Shown piece after piece: positions 35,962-45,528 of a DNA stretch of 64,000 nucleotides; within the stretch, counting starts at the first letter, position 1, and every line of letters begins with the position of its first letter. The notes beneath the pieces are model-generated. The model saw only the letters and a list, made by a program, of their open reading frames with translations, searched no databases and was not told the DNA's origin. Location of the stretch: assembly GCF_019243775.1 (NCBI RefSeq), contig NZ_CP069157.1, positions 1,364,001-1,428,000 of the forward strand. The letters run 5' to 3'. A program made the position numbers and the translations under genes. This DNA comes from Morganella morganii. GTDB taxonomy: Bacteria; Pseudomonadota; Gammaproteobacteria; Enterobacterales; Enterobacteriaceae.

Positions 35962-38348
35962 TCAATGTATTCTGTATTTTTTATAAAAAAATAACTCGGG
36001 GAGAAGATTGAACACTAATTCTTTGAATTTATTAGTGATTTTTTGTTGCACCTCGATTCTAAAATCACTTACATCAAAACCAGCGCAATTTATTGTAAGA
36101 TTTAGTTTTCCACTATTGCTATTTATTTCATGTGATAAGGATAAGTCATCATCGTCATCTGCTATTACTTCAATAATTAAAAATGCTTCTTTAAGATAGA
36201 TGTTGTCAATCGTACAGGTTGCAAAAGCACCCTCTAAAAGTGATAAGACATTAGTTGAAAACTCTATAAATGGTGACCGATTCGGAAAGTTAATTTCTAT
36301 AGTGCATCCAAAAATAAAAGATGTATGTACTCCTCGTTTGTCATGGTTATCTTTTATGCCCTTACTATTAAATCCTGTATCAAAGTCACGTATTTTTTGC
36401 AAGAAATCATTATGATCTTTATCGGCAGTAACTCCGTACTCACGTTCAAAATCTTCAATATAACCTAAAGCATATTTAAGACATCCCGATGATACAAAAA
36501 GGCCTAATCTATCGAGCTCATCGGGGATATTACTCTGTCGATTTATTCCCTTTAGGTCAGTGTTCAAAATGAGTTGACTTATGTAAAAATCGACTTGCTG
36601 ATTTTCTTTATCGCCGAACGAGCTATCACTGATATTCTCGTTAATTATTAAAAACAGTTCATACCATAAAAGAGCATGTGCTAATTTCCCTAGTTTTATT
36701 TCTGTTAGACATAAATTATAATAAATTTCAGCCTGCTTTAAAGATATCTCATCATACTTCCAGAAGTTATCTGTAATCAAAGAAGCGGATAGAAGCAAGC
36801 ATGAACGTGAACTCCATAGTAATCCAATGGATTCGTAAGCATAAGCAATAGCTTTTAATGCTAATATAAATTTATCTCGTGATTCCTCTTTATAGAGTGG
36901 AATAAAAGATTTTCCTAAATACTTGATTGCCTGATAAGGGTGACCATTTTGAAGCCTCTTTATACCTCTTCGCAGATTTAATAATGCCCCTTTAACTTCA
37001 CCACCTCTAACAGCAGATTGCTCAGTCATATAGTCTAATAAATTTTCATATGCATCTACATCGAAAAAAAATGTCATCTAGTTCGTTCAAAAGTTGGAAG
37101 TTTTTCTCAAACGGATAGCCTATTAAATTCCCGCTATTTTTAAAAATTTCATGTAACTCTTCAAATACAACCGAAGCATCTTCTACATCTGAAAACGTTG
37201 TCAGTTTATAAATGGCTTTGTGAGTTCTCGCTGTGAGCGCATTACTGGGACGTGAATCATCGTTAGCTATCTCATCTAGTTTGGCGAGCATGTTACGTTC
37301 AATATTCTCAATGTCGATTGTAGATGTTGCGTTGTTAAGTCTAATATAACTTTTATGAACGGTTACTAAATTTAAAACTTTTTCCCATTTTGAGGAATTA
37401 GTTGATGATGCTATACTTTCATACGCTAATTGAAGATTTTCTTCGAAGAGATTAAAATCTTCCATCCAAAAATGGGATTTCCAGGCGTATTGATAATACG
37501 CATCTAGCAATTGTTGATTAGTCCCGAATTTTTTTGAGATTTTTATAGCTCTTTCAAATAGACCTTGTGTTTCAATTAGTGGTTTCTCAAGTTCAGCGCT
37601 TAACTCTGCAATTTCTAAAAATATATCCACTTGTTCATATGAAATTTCAGCAGGGTTTATTTTCTCTCTAATATACTCGGTTAATTCTTCATATTTTTTA
37701 TGTTTCTTATAATCATTTTCTCCAAAAATAACTTCTCTTTTATATTGCGTTGGAACTGACAATGAATCAATGACCAATTGCTCAAAATGATTTTTGTAAA
37801 TTTGATCTAATAGCCAATTAATATCTAATATACGGACATCTATTCCAGTTTTTGTTTTTAGTGTATCCTCAACCTCTGAACGAATATTGGACTTTGCAGA
37901 TTGATTCGTTACGCAAAATACTTTAGTATACCCACGCTCTGTTTCTTTTATCTTAAGTACATCTTCATGACATTTTTTCTTCCAGTCTTTACGTGTACTT
38001 ACCGCAAAGGCCCAACGTTCTTTATTTGATGCTTCATTAACACCTTCGAACCAAAGGAGCTTATTCTGTTCCGAAACAGGGTATGTTTGTGTGTCAGTTT
38101 TACCATCCCCCCCCTGCTACAGGACCAGTCTGTTCAAGGAGATTAGGGCAAATTATTTTTTCACATATTTTTTTTGCAAAATCCTCGAATTGTAATTCTT
38201 GATTTCTTGTATTTAGCGTAGAGAGGAAGTGTTCCAGTACAACTCTATCTAAAGTACCAGTCTCTCTGATTGTTGAATCAGAAAACTTTTCAGGGCGACG
38301 GCGCCTTAAAAATTCTTTAGATGAAAATTTGGTTTTCTGTACATTCAT
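35962..38348 (-). pseudogene. Nuclease-like N-terminus plus helical (TPR-like) repeats; two run-length frameshifts
   Basis: Start at 38348, with an AGAGGAG site. Correcting two runs (C8 at 38107-38114 and A8 at 37064-37071, each one base shorter) joins three frames into one 794-residue protein. Residues 60-200 suggest a PD-(D/E)XK-like fold: GGGDGKTD, the segment RWAFAVSTRKDWKKKCHEDV, GYTKVFCVTNQ and ILDINWLLDQI. The remaining 590 residues are helical repeats of TPR-like character (for example EIYYNLCLTEIKLGKLAHAL). It is AT-rich and followed by a 287-residue partner. The domain reading is by eye; the defence role is inferred. Confidence 0.65.
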
Positions 38349-38402
38349 GATTGTGACGCTCCTCTTGCTATCGACAATAACCTTTGTATGCATCAACTAG
38401 AT

Positions 38403-38750
38403 TTATTGTTCATACTGCTTTTTTTGAAGAAAAAATTGCGGAAGTTTATTTCTAGACAAGCTATCTATGTAATCACTATACCACTGCATCATCTGTTGTC
38501 TCCCTTCCAAATACTGTGCATGATTGTAAGCCCCGTGAATAGCGTTCTGATCCACATGTGCAAGCTGTGTTTCGATCCATGCAGAGTTGAATCCTTCTTC
38601 GTGCAGAATGGTACTCAATGTGTGACGAAAACCATTCCCCGTCAGCCTTCCTTTTTATCCTAATAGCTCAATTACCTGATTAATGCTTTCCTTTGAGATC
38701 GGCTTAGTACGATCATTACGTCCAATGAATGCGATCGGAGATATGCACCT
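38403..38750 (-). pseudogene. P4-type integrase C-terminal remnant
   Basis: The frame reads AFIGRNDRTKPISKESI, then KGRLTGNGFRHTLSTILHEE, FNSAWIETQLAHVDQNAIHG and AYNHAQYLEG, the C-terminal catalytic part of P4-like tyrosine recombinases including HxxR (FRHT) and the Tyr nucleophile. A TAA interrupts it between ELLG and KGRL and the N-terminal part is absent. It lies just upstream of the defence-like operon, which was probably delivered by the lost element. Confidence 0.8.
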
Positions 38751-38849
38751 AATCTTATAACATCGTGTTTTCTATGTCCGTTTCTGGCACAAACCTGACT
38801 TATGACCTAGAAAACAGATATACGAGTTCAACTATGTATCAATAAAACA

Positions 38850-39275
38850 TTATATCAACACTCTTATCCAATCTTTGCCACGATCATCAGGATATTTATC
38901 GGTTTGCTGCTGGTTTTTATGGCCCAGCAGGTTTTGGGTATTAATTCCCTGTTCCCGGTATAAACGCTCCGATAATGACCGCATTTCATGAAATGTTGCC
39001 GGTGTTCCTTCTCCCCAGTCGATATCGGTTTTATCTCTGGCTTTTTTAAAGTTGGTGGTCAGGGTATTTGCGGTTACCTTGCCGCCGGGCTGTGACTGTG
39101 ATGTATTTCTTGTGTAGTGGACTAAATATTTGCTGACATACAGATCACGGCATCCGGCAATCACATCCCGCAGACTGATATTGAGTGCCTGACACCGGAG
39201 GGAGAGGGGAATAGCAAGCCGCGTTCCGGTAACAACAGCCAGCAATACGGTATTCCCGGGATATTTATGGTCCTT
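38850..39275 (-). pseudogene. Lambda-type integrase remnant with internal deletion
   Basis: The frame starts near NTVLLAVVTGTR and jumps directly to LAIPLSLRCQALNISLRDVI, so about 30 residues of the catalytic domain expected after the first active-site Arg are missing. It continues TFHEMRSLSERLYREQGI and LLGHKNQQQTDKYPDDRGKD, with the HxxR box and Tyr present. The N-terminal half is absent. A relic of a second integration event, distinct from the P4-type relic alongside. The surrounding bases 38751-39381 contain nothing else I can support. Confidence 0.75.
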
Positions 39276-39381
39276 ACAAGGGATATCGTAAATTTTCTGC
39301 CACTGAAAAGCGGACAGAAATTTAACGGGACAAAGCGTCCGGAATAATGCCTGACGACCCGGGAACCAATAGTGTAAAGCA

Positions 39382-39762
39382 CTATGCTGTTTTATCTTCC
39401 TTTTGCGCCAGTATTTTCGAAAGATTTATCTCTATCCAGTCTGCCAGTATGGTGACTTTTTCACTTATCTGTTCACCAAGATCGGTCAGTGTATACTCGA
39501 CGTGCGGCGGTAATACCGGATATGACACGCGATTAATGAAGCCATCCTGTTCCAGCGCCTGTAATGACTGAGCTAACATTTTCTCACTTATTCCGCCGAT
39601 TTTGCGTCGTAAATCGCTGAAACGGTGTGTCCCGTCACGAAGGGAAATTAAAATCAGTATCCCCCAGCGGCTTGTTACATGTTTAAGAATTTCCCGGGAA
39701 GGGCATTGCGCGGCAAATAAATTACCGTCGCGTAACTGTTGGGATAATGTTGAAGCTGCCAC
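39382..39762 (-). CDS. qorR: HxlR-family redox-responsive repressor QorR/YtfH
   Basis: A 126-residue winged-helix regulator very close in pattern to E. coli YtfH: SQQLRDGNLFAAQCPSREIL, then VTSRWGILILISLRDGTHRF and GGISEKMLAQSLQALEQDGF. The N-terminal Cys in AQCPSRE is the one expected to sense oxidation or electrophiles. It is divergent from qorB with a 17-bp palindrome between, the standard qorR-qorB arrangement, and should repress both genes. Confidence 0.88.
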   Translation of the reverse strand: MAASTLSQQLRDGNLFAAQCPSREILKHVTSRWGILILISLRDGTHRFSDLRRKIGGISEKMLAQSLQALEQDGFINRVSYPVLPPHVEYTLTDLGEQISEKVTILADWIEINLSKILAQKEDKTA

Positions 39763-39785
39763 GTTGCACTTACCTTTTTGTATGT

Positions 39786-39802
39786 ACTTACTTTAAGTAA
39801 GT
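39786..39802. promoter_or_regulatory. QorR operator
   Basis: ACTTACTTTAAGTAAGT is an 8-bp inverted repeat around one base, in the gap between divergent qorR and qorB. It matches the type of site known for QorR in enterics. Confidence 0.7.
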
Positions 39803-39851
39803 CTAGGTGTTATGTTAACGAAACACAAGTGATACATTAAGGAGCTATCTT

Positions 39852-40700
39852 ATGATTGCAATTACCGGTGCGACAGGCCTCCTGGGTCAGCATGTTATTG
39901 AAAATCTGCTGCAAACAGTCCCGGCAGGCCAGATTGTGGCGATTGTCCGTAATCCGGCAAAAGGTGCATCCCTGAGCCGGAAAGGAATTTCTGTACGTCA
40001 GGCTGATTACAATGATGAAGCATCATTAATCAGGGCATTACAGGGGGTTGAGAAATTGCTTTTGATTTCTTCCAGTGAAATCGGACAGCGTGTCACGCAA
40101 CATCGTAATGTGATTAATGCGGCAAAATCAGCTAATGTGAAATTCATTGCTTACACCAGTTTGTTACATGCCGACACCTCTCCGCTGGGTTTACATACTG
40201 AGCATGTGGAAACAGAAAAAATGCTGGCTGATTCCGGTATCCGGTATGCCCTTCTGCGCAATGGCTGGTATACGGAAAACTATCTGGCCAGTGTACCTGC
40301 TGCACTTGAGCATGGTGTCTTTATTGGTGCGGCCGGAGAAGGCAAAATCGCTTTCGCTGCCAGAGCTGATTATGCGGCGGCTGCCGCCTGTGTTATCAGT
40401 GAAGACGGGCATGCGGGTAAGGTGTATGAGCTTGCCGGAGATGAGGCCCGGACATTAAGCCACCTGGCGAAAGAACTGACTGAACAGAGCGGAAAGAATG
40501 TTGTGTATCAGAATTTAAGTCAGGCTGATTTTGTTGCCGCACTGAAAAATGCGGGCTTGCCTGATGAGTTGTCTGAAATGCTTGCTGACTCTGATGTTGG
40601 TGCGTCCGTAGGAGGATTATTCGATGATAGTCATACTCTGAGTAAACTGATTGGACGACCAACAACAACACTTGCTGAGAGCATCAAAGATATTCTGTAA
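39852..40700 (+). CDS. qorB: NAD(P)H:quinone oxidoreductase 2 QorB
   Basis: A 282-residue NmrA-type short-chain dehydrogenase fold protein that reduces quinones with NADPH. The nucleotide-binding GATGLLGQHV is at residue 5, followed by the QorB-specific VEKLLLISSSEIGQRV and ADTSPLGLHTEHVETEKML, with TLSKLIGRPTTTLAESI at the end. Length equals E. coli QorB. A GGAGC site precedes the ATG. Under QorR control, it probably protects from quinone or electrophile stress. Confidence 0.92.
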   Translation: MIAITGATGLLGQHVIENLLQTVPAGQIVAIVRNPAKGASLSRKGISVRQADYNDEASLIRALQGVEKLLLISSSEIGQRVTQHRNVINAAKSANVKFIAYTSLLHADTSPLGLHTEHVETEKMLADSGIRYALLRNGWYTENYLASVPAALEHGVFIGAAGEGKIAFAARADYAAAAACVISEDGHAGKVYELAGDEARTLSHLAKELTEQSGKNVVYQNLSQADFVAALKNAGLPDELSEMLADSDVGASVGGLFDDSHTLSKLIGRPTTTLAESIKDIL

Positions 40701-40867
40701 TCTCTCTTTCGGTACAGAACACAGTATTTTCTGGTGGTAAATACCTTCGGGAAAAAGAAACTACGGGGATGATATGCGGAGGGGAAAGTATATCAAACTG
40801 GCACCTGCCAGGTCGGATAAACAGACACGATAACCGATGGATATTATTAAAGCAGATACAACTGAAA

Positions 40868-40891
40868 AAAAACAGCCCGGCTATTGCCGGG
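40868..40891 (-). terminator. Leftward terminator, possible sRNA end
   Basis: GCCCGGC TATT GCCGGGC-type hairpin whose T8 tract lies on the minus strand (A8 at 40865-40872 on plus). It cannot serve qorB, which reads rightward. The minus strand upstream, 40892-41180, has no gene, so it may end a small leftward RNA. The rest of 40701-41180 holds no gene. Confidence 0.5.
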
Positions 40892-41180
40892 CAAATTGAT
40901 TAACGGAAGGGATACTTGCGACTTCTGCAACCGAATATACCTGCCAAAAGTTAAACGTAATATAAACAAGTATAAATACTTGGCATTAGGTTTATAATTA
41001 AGGCTAATGGGGTTAATTGGTCTTTTTGCTTGTCGTTAAATAATAATTTAAGATTTTTTTCCGTCAATGCCTTTTGTTTTTAGATAATTATTCTGAGTTG
41101 TATATTTTTTGTTGATAGCTTGGTTTGTCAGTCAGCATATTATGCTTTACCTTTAATATATGTTTATCAGGAGGTTCATA

Positions 41181-41453
41181 ATGAAAGATATTAATTTTAT
41201 TGTAGGGCAGAATATCCGCGACTTAAGACACCGTAATGGCTTGACTACAAAGATGTTAGCTAAAATGCTGGGGGTCTCACAGCAGCAGTTGTCAAGGTAT
41301 GAACGAGGTGTTAATAAAATAGATGTCAGTGTTGTATTTAAGATAATAAATATATTTCATGTGTCTTATGAATTTCTGTTTCCTGAAACTCAGAATGATT
41401 ATACTGAATCAGTAAAAAGCTCCTTTGTATATATGGAGCCTTTAGCAATCTGA
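41181..41453 (+). CDS. XRE-family regulator, MrpJ-like
   Basis: A 90-residue helix-turn-helix protein from the ATG at 41181 with an AGGAGG site. The domain spans residues 5-65: VGQNIRDLRHRNGLTTKMLA, then LGVSQQQLSRYERGVNKI. Small XRE proteins of this form are numerous in Proteus, Morganella and Providencia, where MrpJ-type members control fimbriae and motility. No fimbrial genes lie in this window, so the target is unknown. AT-rich flanks suggest acquired DNA. Confidence 0.78.
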   Translation: MKDINFIVGQNIRDLRHRNGLTTKMLAKMLGVSQQQLSRYERGVNKIDVSVVFKIINIFHVSYEFLFPETQNDYTESVKSSFVYMEPLAI

Positions 41454-41539
41454 TGATGCAAAAAATACAATCATAAATGTTATTCATTACCATATAAAAA
41501 ATGAATATCATTCTTATTTAAGAAGAACAAATACACAAT

Positions 41540-41573
41540 AAAGCCAGCTTAACATATTGTGAGCTGGTTTTAA
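41540..41573 (+). terminator. Terminator after the XRE gene
   Basis: AGCCAGCT and AGCTGGTT flank a loop ending in TTTTAATTTG. The remaining bases 41574-41784 contain no supported gene. Confidence 0.5.
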
Positions 41574-41784
41574 TTTGTACAAAAATATCACTGCATAAAA
41601 ACAGGGTATATCAGAGCGCCATGATAAATGCTGTAATATCAGTTGGTAAAGTCATTATTTATCCGCCGGAGATCAGTCAGCATCCCGCCGGAAGTTCCCT
41701 GCTGTCAATTTCCTTGTTACCCGCCTGATTAGATGTAATATCGGTATCTGACATAGCCATTAATGGTTTACTTAAGGTGCTGAT

Positions 41785-42141
41785 ATGAAAAAGAACGATC
41801 TGATTGAATATATCCGGACTAATTACGGCTCAGCCCCTGACTATCCGTGGATTAAATATCCGGATTATGCGGTATTCAGGCACCGCGGAAATGCCAAATG
41901 GTTTGCTATCATAATGTCAGTATCTGCTGATAAAATAGGCGCCGGAGACGCAGAGAAAGTAGTGGATATTGTTAATGTTAAGGCTGCGCCGGAAATGGTT
42001 GGCTCTCTTCGTTTAAAGGATGGTATCTATCCTGCGTATCACATGAACAAAGAACACTGGGTTACGATAATACTGGATGCTGAGTTCAGTAGTGAAGAAC
42101 TGAAGTCATTAATTGATGATAGTTACAGACTGACCTGGTAA
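41785..42141 (+). CDS. MmcQ/YjbR family protein
   Basis: A 118-residue protein of the MmcQ/YjbR fold (double-wing DNA-binding-like). Family markers are the N-terminal YPWIKYPDYAVFRH, KWFAIIMSV, VVDIVNVKA and the near-terminal MNKEHWVTIIL, followed by LIDDSYRLTW. Members are small cytoplasmic proteins of uncertain role, some near stress genes. The gene stands alone, with a GGTG site before the ATG. Confidence 0.88.
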   Translation: MKKNDLIEYIRTNYGSAPDYPWIKYPDYAVFRHRGNAKWFAIIMSVSADKIGAGDAEKVVDIVNVKAAPEMVGSLRLKDGIYPAYHMNKEHWVTIILDAEFSSEELKSLIDDSYRLTW

Positions 42142-42227
42142 CGATAATTTACAGGATAAACTCTCCGCAATTCCTTGATAGTTAGCATGTTTCGTTATTC
42201 CGGAGCCCATATATTAAATTTTCATTT

Positions 42228-42310
42228 TGTACCTTTATCCAATCTTTGTTGTGATCATCATGATATTTATCGGTTTGTTGCTGATTTTTATGTCCCGGCA
42301 GATTTTTGGT
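42228..42310 (-). pseudogene. Short lambda-type integrase fragment (copy)
   Basis: The minus strand reads GHKNQQQTDKYHDDHNKDWI, nearly the same as the end of the remnant at 38850-38940, and the DNA itself is clearly similar. It is a second relic of the same integrase 3' end, about 3.4 kb away. It may be an old attachment-end duplication. Confidence 0.65.
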
Positions 42311-42431
42311 TTCCGGGGCATTTACTGGCATGCAGAATATCGCATTCCGGTGCTGTAATACCCCCGGAAACAGTTGACCCATGAAATCAATCGATATATA
42401 ACCAAGTATATATCGGTTAAAGTGGGTAATA

Positions 42432-43478
42432 ATGATGAAAAAGTATCTGATTGGGTTTATTGCTGTCATTTTTTCATTCTCCGGCCAGGCGGCGCGGGAG
42501 TTTACAGATCAGCTGGGGCGCAAGGTTGTTATTGATGATCATGTTGAGCGCGTGGCTGTTCTTCAGCATCAGACACTGAATTTACTGGTTCAGTTGGATG
42601 CAACGGACAAAATTGTGGGCGTGATGGGAAACTGGCGTGAGCAGCTCGGTCAAAATTATGAACGGCTGGCACCTGAATTAGTGAAAGTGCCCAATGTAGG
42701 CGATCTGAAAAGCGTCAATCTTGAAAGTCTGGTGCAGTTGAAACCGCAGGTAGTTTTTGTCACTAATTATGCGCCACAGGAAATGATCGATAAAATTACG
42801 CAGGTGGGTATCCCGGTTATCGCCATTTCACTGCAGAAAGACAACAGCAGCCACGCTAAAAATAATGTGAATCCTGAGCTTGATAATGAAGAGCAAGCCT
42901 ACAATGACGGGCTGAAAGAAGGGATTACCCTGATTGGTGATATCGTTAATAAGCCGGACAATGCAAAAGAGCTGATTAAACAAACCTTTGACAGCAGGAA
43001 TATAGTGACCCAACGTCTGAAAGATATCCATGAAAGTCAGCGTGTCCGGGCCTATATGGCAAACCCGGATTTAACCACTTACGGATCAGGAAAATATACC
43101 GGTTTAATGATGCAGCACGCCGGCGCAATGAATGTTGCCGCTGCGACCATTAAAGGGTATAAACAGGTTTCTCTCGAGCAGGTTATCAGCTGGAACCCGG
43201 AAGTTATTTTTATTCAGGATCGCTACCCGGGCGTTGTTGACGAAATTAATAACGACCCCCGCTGGCAGGTTATTGATGCAGTGAAAAATAAACGTGTCTA
43301 TTTAATGCCGGAATATGCCAAAGCCTGGGGATATCCGATGCCGGAAGCGATGGCAATCGGTGAGTTATGGATGGCTGCTAAATTGTATCCGCAGAAATTT
43401 GCCGATATTGATGTGGATGCTGATGTTAATAACTGGTATCAGAAATTCTATCGCACTCAATATCAGGGCAGTCATTAA
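42432..43478 (+). CDS. Periplasmic binding protein, TroA/BtuF-type (metal chelate)
   Basis: A 348-residue exported protein with a signal peptide at residues 1-21 (LIGFIAVIFSFSGQAA). The family pattern is REFTDQLGRKVVIDDHVERV, then LESLVQLKPQVVFVTNY, and the C-terminal lobe with SWNPEVIFIQDRYP and VYLMPEYAKAWGYPM. This is the fold of iron-siderophore, haem, cobalamin and some molybdate/tungstate binding proteins. No permease or ATPase lies nearby. It overlaps the following ModA-like gene by one base (TAATG). Confidence 0.82.
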   Translation: MMKKYLIGFIAVIFSFSGQAAREFTDQLGRKVVIDDHVERVAVLQHQTLNLLVQLDATDKIVGVMGNWREQLGQNYERLAPELVKVPNVGDLKSVNLESLVQLKPQVVFVTNYAPQEMIDKITQVGIPVIAISLQKDNSSHAKNNVNPELDNEEQAYNDGLKEGITLIGDIVNKPDNAKELIKQTFDSRNIVTQRLKDIHESQRVRAYMANPDLTTYGSGKYTGLMMQHAGAMNVAAATIKGYKQVSLEQVISWNPEVIFIQDRYPGVVDEINNDPRWQVIDAVKNKRVYLMPEYAKAWGYPMPEAMAIGELWMAAKLYPQKFADIDVDADVNNWYQKFYRTQYQGSH

Positions 43479-44191
43479 TGCATATTATGGCGGCCGGCAG
43501 TCTGCGGGGAGCGCTGACTGCCATTTTAACCCGTTATTCCGGTAATAAAATACCGCCGGTAACCTGTGATTTTGGTCCGGCCGGTTTATTGCGGCAAAAG
43601 ATTGAATCCGGGGTAAAGTGTGACCTGTTTTTGTCTGCGGATCGGACACATCCGGAAGCATTACTCCGGAATAAGACAGCATTCAGTGTTGAGCCTTTTA
43701 TTGCCAATTACTTAGGAATTACCACCACCATTGAATTAGCTGAACAATATCCTGACTGGCAGCAATTACTGCGTGCTCCGGATTTAATTATCGGTACTTC
43801 AACGCCGGTTGATGATCCCTGCGGCGATTATGTGGTGCAGTTTTATTCTGAACTCAGTAAAGCCGATCCGGAACTGGCGGAAAATATCCGCAATCGTACA
43901 CGGTATCTGGTGGGCGGAAAAAATTCCCCGGTGATCCCAGCGGGACAAGTGGCGTCTCAGTGGCTGATTCACTCTCATCAGGCAGATATATTTATTGGTT
44001 ACCGGCACTATCAGAAAAAAATGTCAGAACTTCCCGGACTCGCGACAATAGCTATCCCGGAGGCGCATAATGTCAAAGCAATATATTGTATGGCCTTAAT
44101 GTCGCCGATAGCTCAGACTTTTGCTGATTACCTGTTACAGACTGAATCACAACAGATTTTTGTGGAAAATGGTTTTGTGTCTCTTAGTTGA
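43478..44191 (+). CDS. ModA-like binding protein without signal peptide
   Basis: A 237-residue protein with the extracellular solute-binding (molybdate ModA-type) pattern: MAAGSLRGALTAILTRY, then CDFGPAGLLRQKIESGVKCD and LFLSADRTHPEALL. It begins directly with the mature fold, so unlike ModA it shows no export signal. Coupled by TAATG to the upstream exported binding protein. Two unrelated binding folds with no transporter is unusual; the ligand is unknown, molybdate or another oxyanion being the obvious candidate. Confidence 0.75.
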   Translation: MHIMAAGSLRGALTAILTRYSGNKIPPVTCDFGPAGLLRQKIESGVKCDLFLSADRTHPEALLRNKTAFSVEPFIANYLGITTTIELAEQYPDWQQLLRAPDLIIGTSTPVDDPCGDYVVQFYSELSKADPELAENIRNRTRYLVGGKNSPVIPAGQVASQWLIHSHQADIFIGYRHYQKKMSELPGLATIAIPEAHNVKAIYCMALMSPIAQTFADYLLQTESQQIFVENGFVSLS

Positions 44192-44292
44192 AACAACTAA
44201 AAAACGGCTAAAAATATGACGGGAAATGTTATATTAAAACAGTCAGATAAAACCAATATGTTGAAAATTCAACCTGAATACCGGGGCTGAGA

Positions 44293-44865
44293 GTGAAAGG
44301 AAAAAACGTTATTATTGTTCATGGTTATACTGCATCACCGGCAGATAACTGGTTTCCGTGGTTAAAAAAAGAACTGGAATTGCTTGGTGCCACAGTTGCC
44401 GTTCCTGCGATGCCGGAACCGCATTCTCCTGATCCGCAAAAATGGCAGCAATGCCTTATCAGCAACAATATAACAGCGGATGAAAATACAATTTTTGTCG
44501 GGCACAGTCTTGGTTGTATTACGGTGCTGCGATATATCACTGAACATATTCCGGAAGGGACAAAACTGGGTGGTTATATTTTAGTCTCCGGTTTTGATTG
44601 CAGTCAGGAAACACTGCCTGAGCTGGAGGCGCATGTTCAGTATCCTCTGGATTATACTAAGCTGACAGAGATTTCTGATAAACGAATTTCAGTCATATCT
44701 TCTGACGACTGGGTGGTCAGTCCGCAGGCATCGAAAACGCTGGCGGAGTCGTTGCAGACTCAGGTTATTATTGAAAATAACGCCGGACATTTTTTGGACA
44801 GGGAAGGATATACTGAGTTTTCGGCGCTGCTTAATATATTCAGAACTGTCTTTTCTGTTTCCTGA
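44293..44865 (+). CDS. RBBP9/YdeN-family serine hydrolase
   Basis: A 190-residue alpha/beta hydrolase from a GTG start. VIIVHGYTASPADNWFPWL forms the first strand and loop, the nucleophile is Ser72 in VGHSLGC, the acid is Asp138 or Asp139 in SSDDWVV, and the base is His166 in NNAGHF. Length fits the RBBP9 family. Substrate unknown. It is followed after one base by a small lipoprotein gene. Confidence 0.86.
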   Translation: MKGKNVIIVHGYTASPADNWFPWLKKELELLGATVAVPAMPEPHSPDPQKWQQCLISNNITADENTIFVGHSLGCITVLRYITEHIPEGTKLGGYILVSGFDCSQETLPELEAHVQYPLDYTKLTEISDKRISVISSDDWVVSPQASKTLAESLQTQVIIENNAGHFLDREGYTEFSALLNIFRTVFSVS

Positions 44866-44866
44866 A

Positions 44867-45079
44867 ATGCAATTTATATTATTCCTTATTATTCATGTCG
44901 TGCTGACAGGATGTTCAACCTGGCCGGAGGTCGGGCACAACAAAACGGATTGGCCGCAACCCCATAAAAATTCACGTACAGCGGAGCAGAAAAGGGCTGA
45001 CAGGGCACCGGTGCATGAACAGCAGCGGGCTGTTATGAGAGGGGAGCGCCCTGATTATGAGGTATTTGAACGCTACTGA
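44867..45079 (+). CDS. Small lipoprotein
   Basis: A 70-residue protein from the ATG at 44867, one base after the hydrolase stop. The hydrophobic start QFILFLIIHVVL is followed by the lipobox LTGC (Cys16). The mature part is short, hydrophilic and rich in Pro, Arg and Lys. The leader lacks the usual basic N-terminus, which lowers confidence. No family recognised. Confidence 0.5.
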   Translation: MQFILFLIIHVVLTGCSTWPEVGHNKTDWPQPHKNSRTAEQKRADRAPVHEQQRAVMRGERPDYEVFERY

Positions 45080-45196
45080 ACCTGTTTTGCGGAAAGAGAA
45101 TATTTATCCTTTTTTTTCATTGGATCTGAGTGAGTTATGGAAATTATTTCCACCGGATGAATGGTAGATTATTTTTATAACAAAACGGAGGAACAC

Positions 45197-45505
45197 ATGA
45201 AAAATACACTGTATCTTTTAAAAATGGGATTTTCTGACTTAAATTATCCCGGTAGTCTCTTTCTTTGCCCTGACTGCACGCTGTTAGAAGGCGTTCTTGC
45301 CACGAATCCTGAATTGCGTGAATCAACAGATGTTGTTTATGTTGATTTTGATAAACCAAGAAAACTGCTGGTGGATCTTATCGGGGAAGAAAACCAGTCA
45401 TTGCCTGTATTAGTTTTCGCGGACGGACAAAACTTTATTAATGACGTTGATGGTATTCTGGCCGAATTTGCCATGACAAACGGATGTCCTGCAAAACATC
45501 CTTAA
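45197..45505 (+). CDS. DUF3088-family protein
   Basis: A 102-residue protein from the ATG at 45197, which has a perfect GGAGGA site. It has a thioredoxin-like beginning, LLKMGFSDLNYPGSLFLCPD, with Cys in LFLCPDCTLLEG, followed by DVVYVDFDKPRKLLVDLIGE and QSLPVLVFADG. This agrees with the DUF3088 family, of unknown function. A terminator follows at 45529. Confidence 0.78.
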   Translation: MKNTLYLLKMGFSDLNYPGSLFLCPDCTLLEGVLATNPELRESTDVVYVDFDKPRKLLVDLIGEENQSLPVLVFADGQNFINDVDGILAEFAMTNGCPAKHP

Positions 45506-45528
45506 GCGTCATCGATACACCAGAAATC

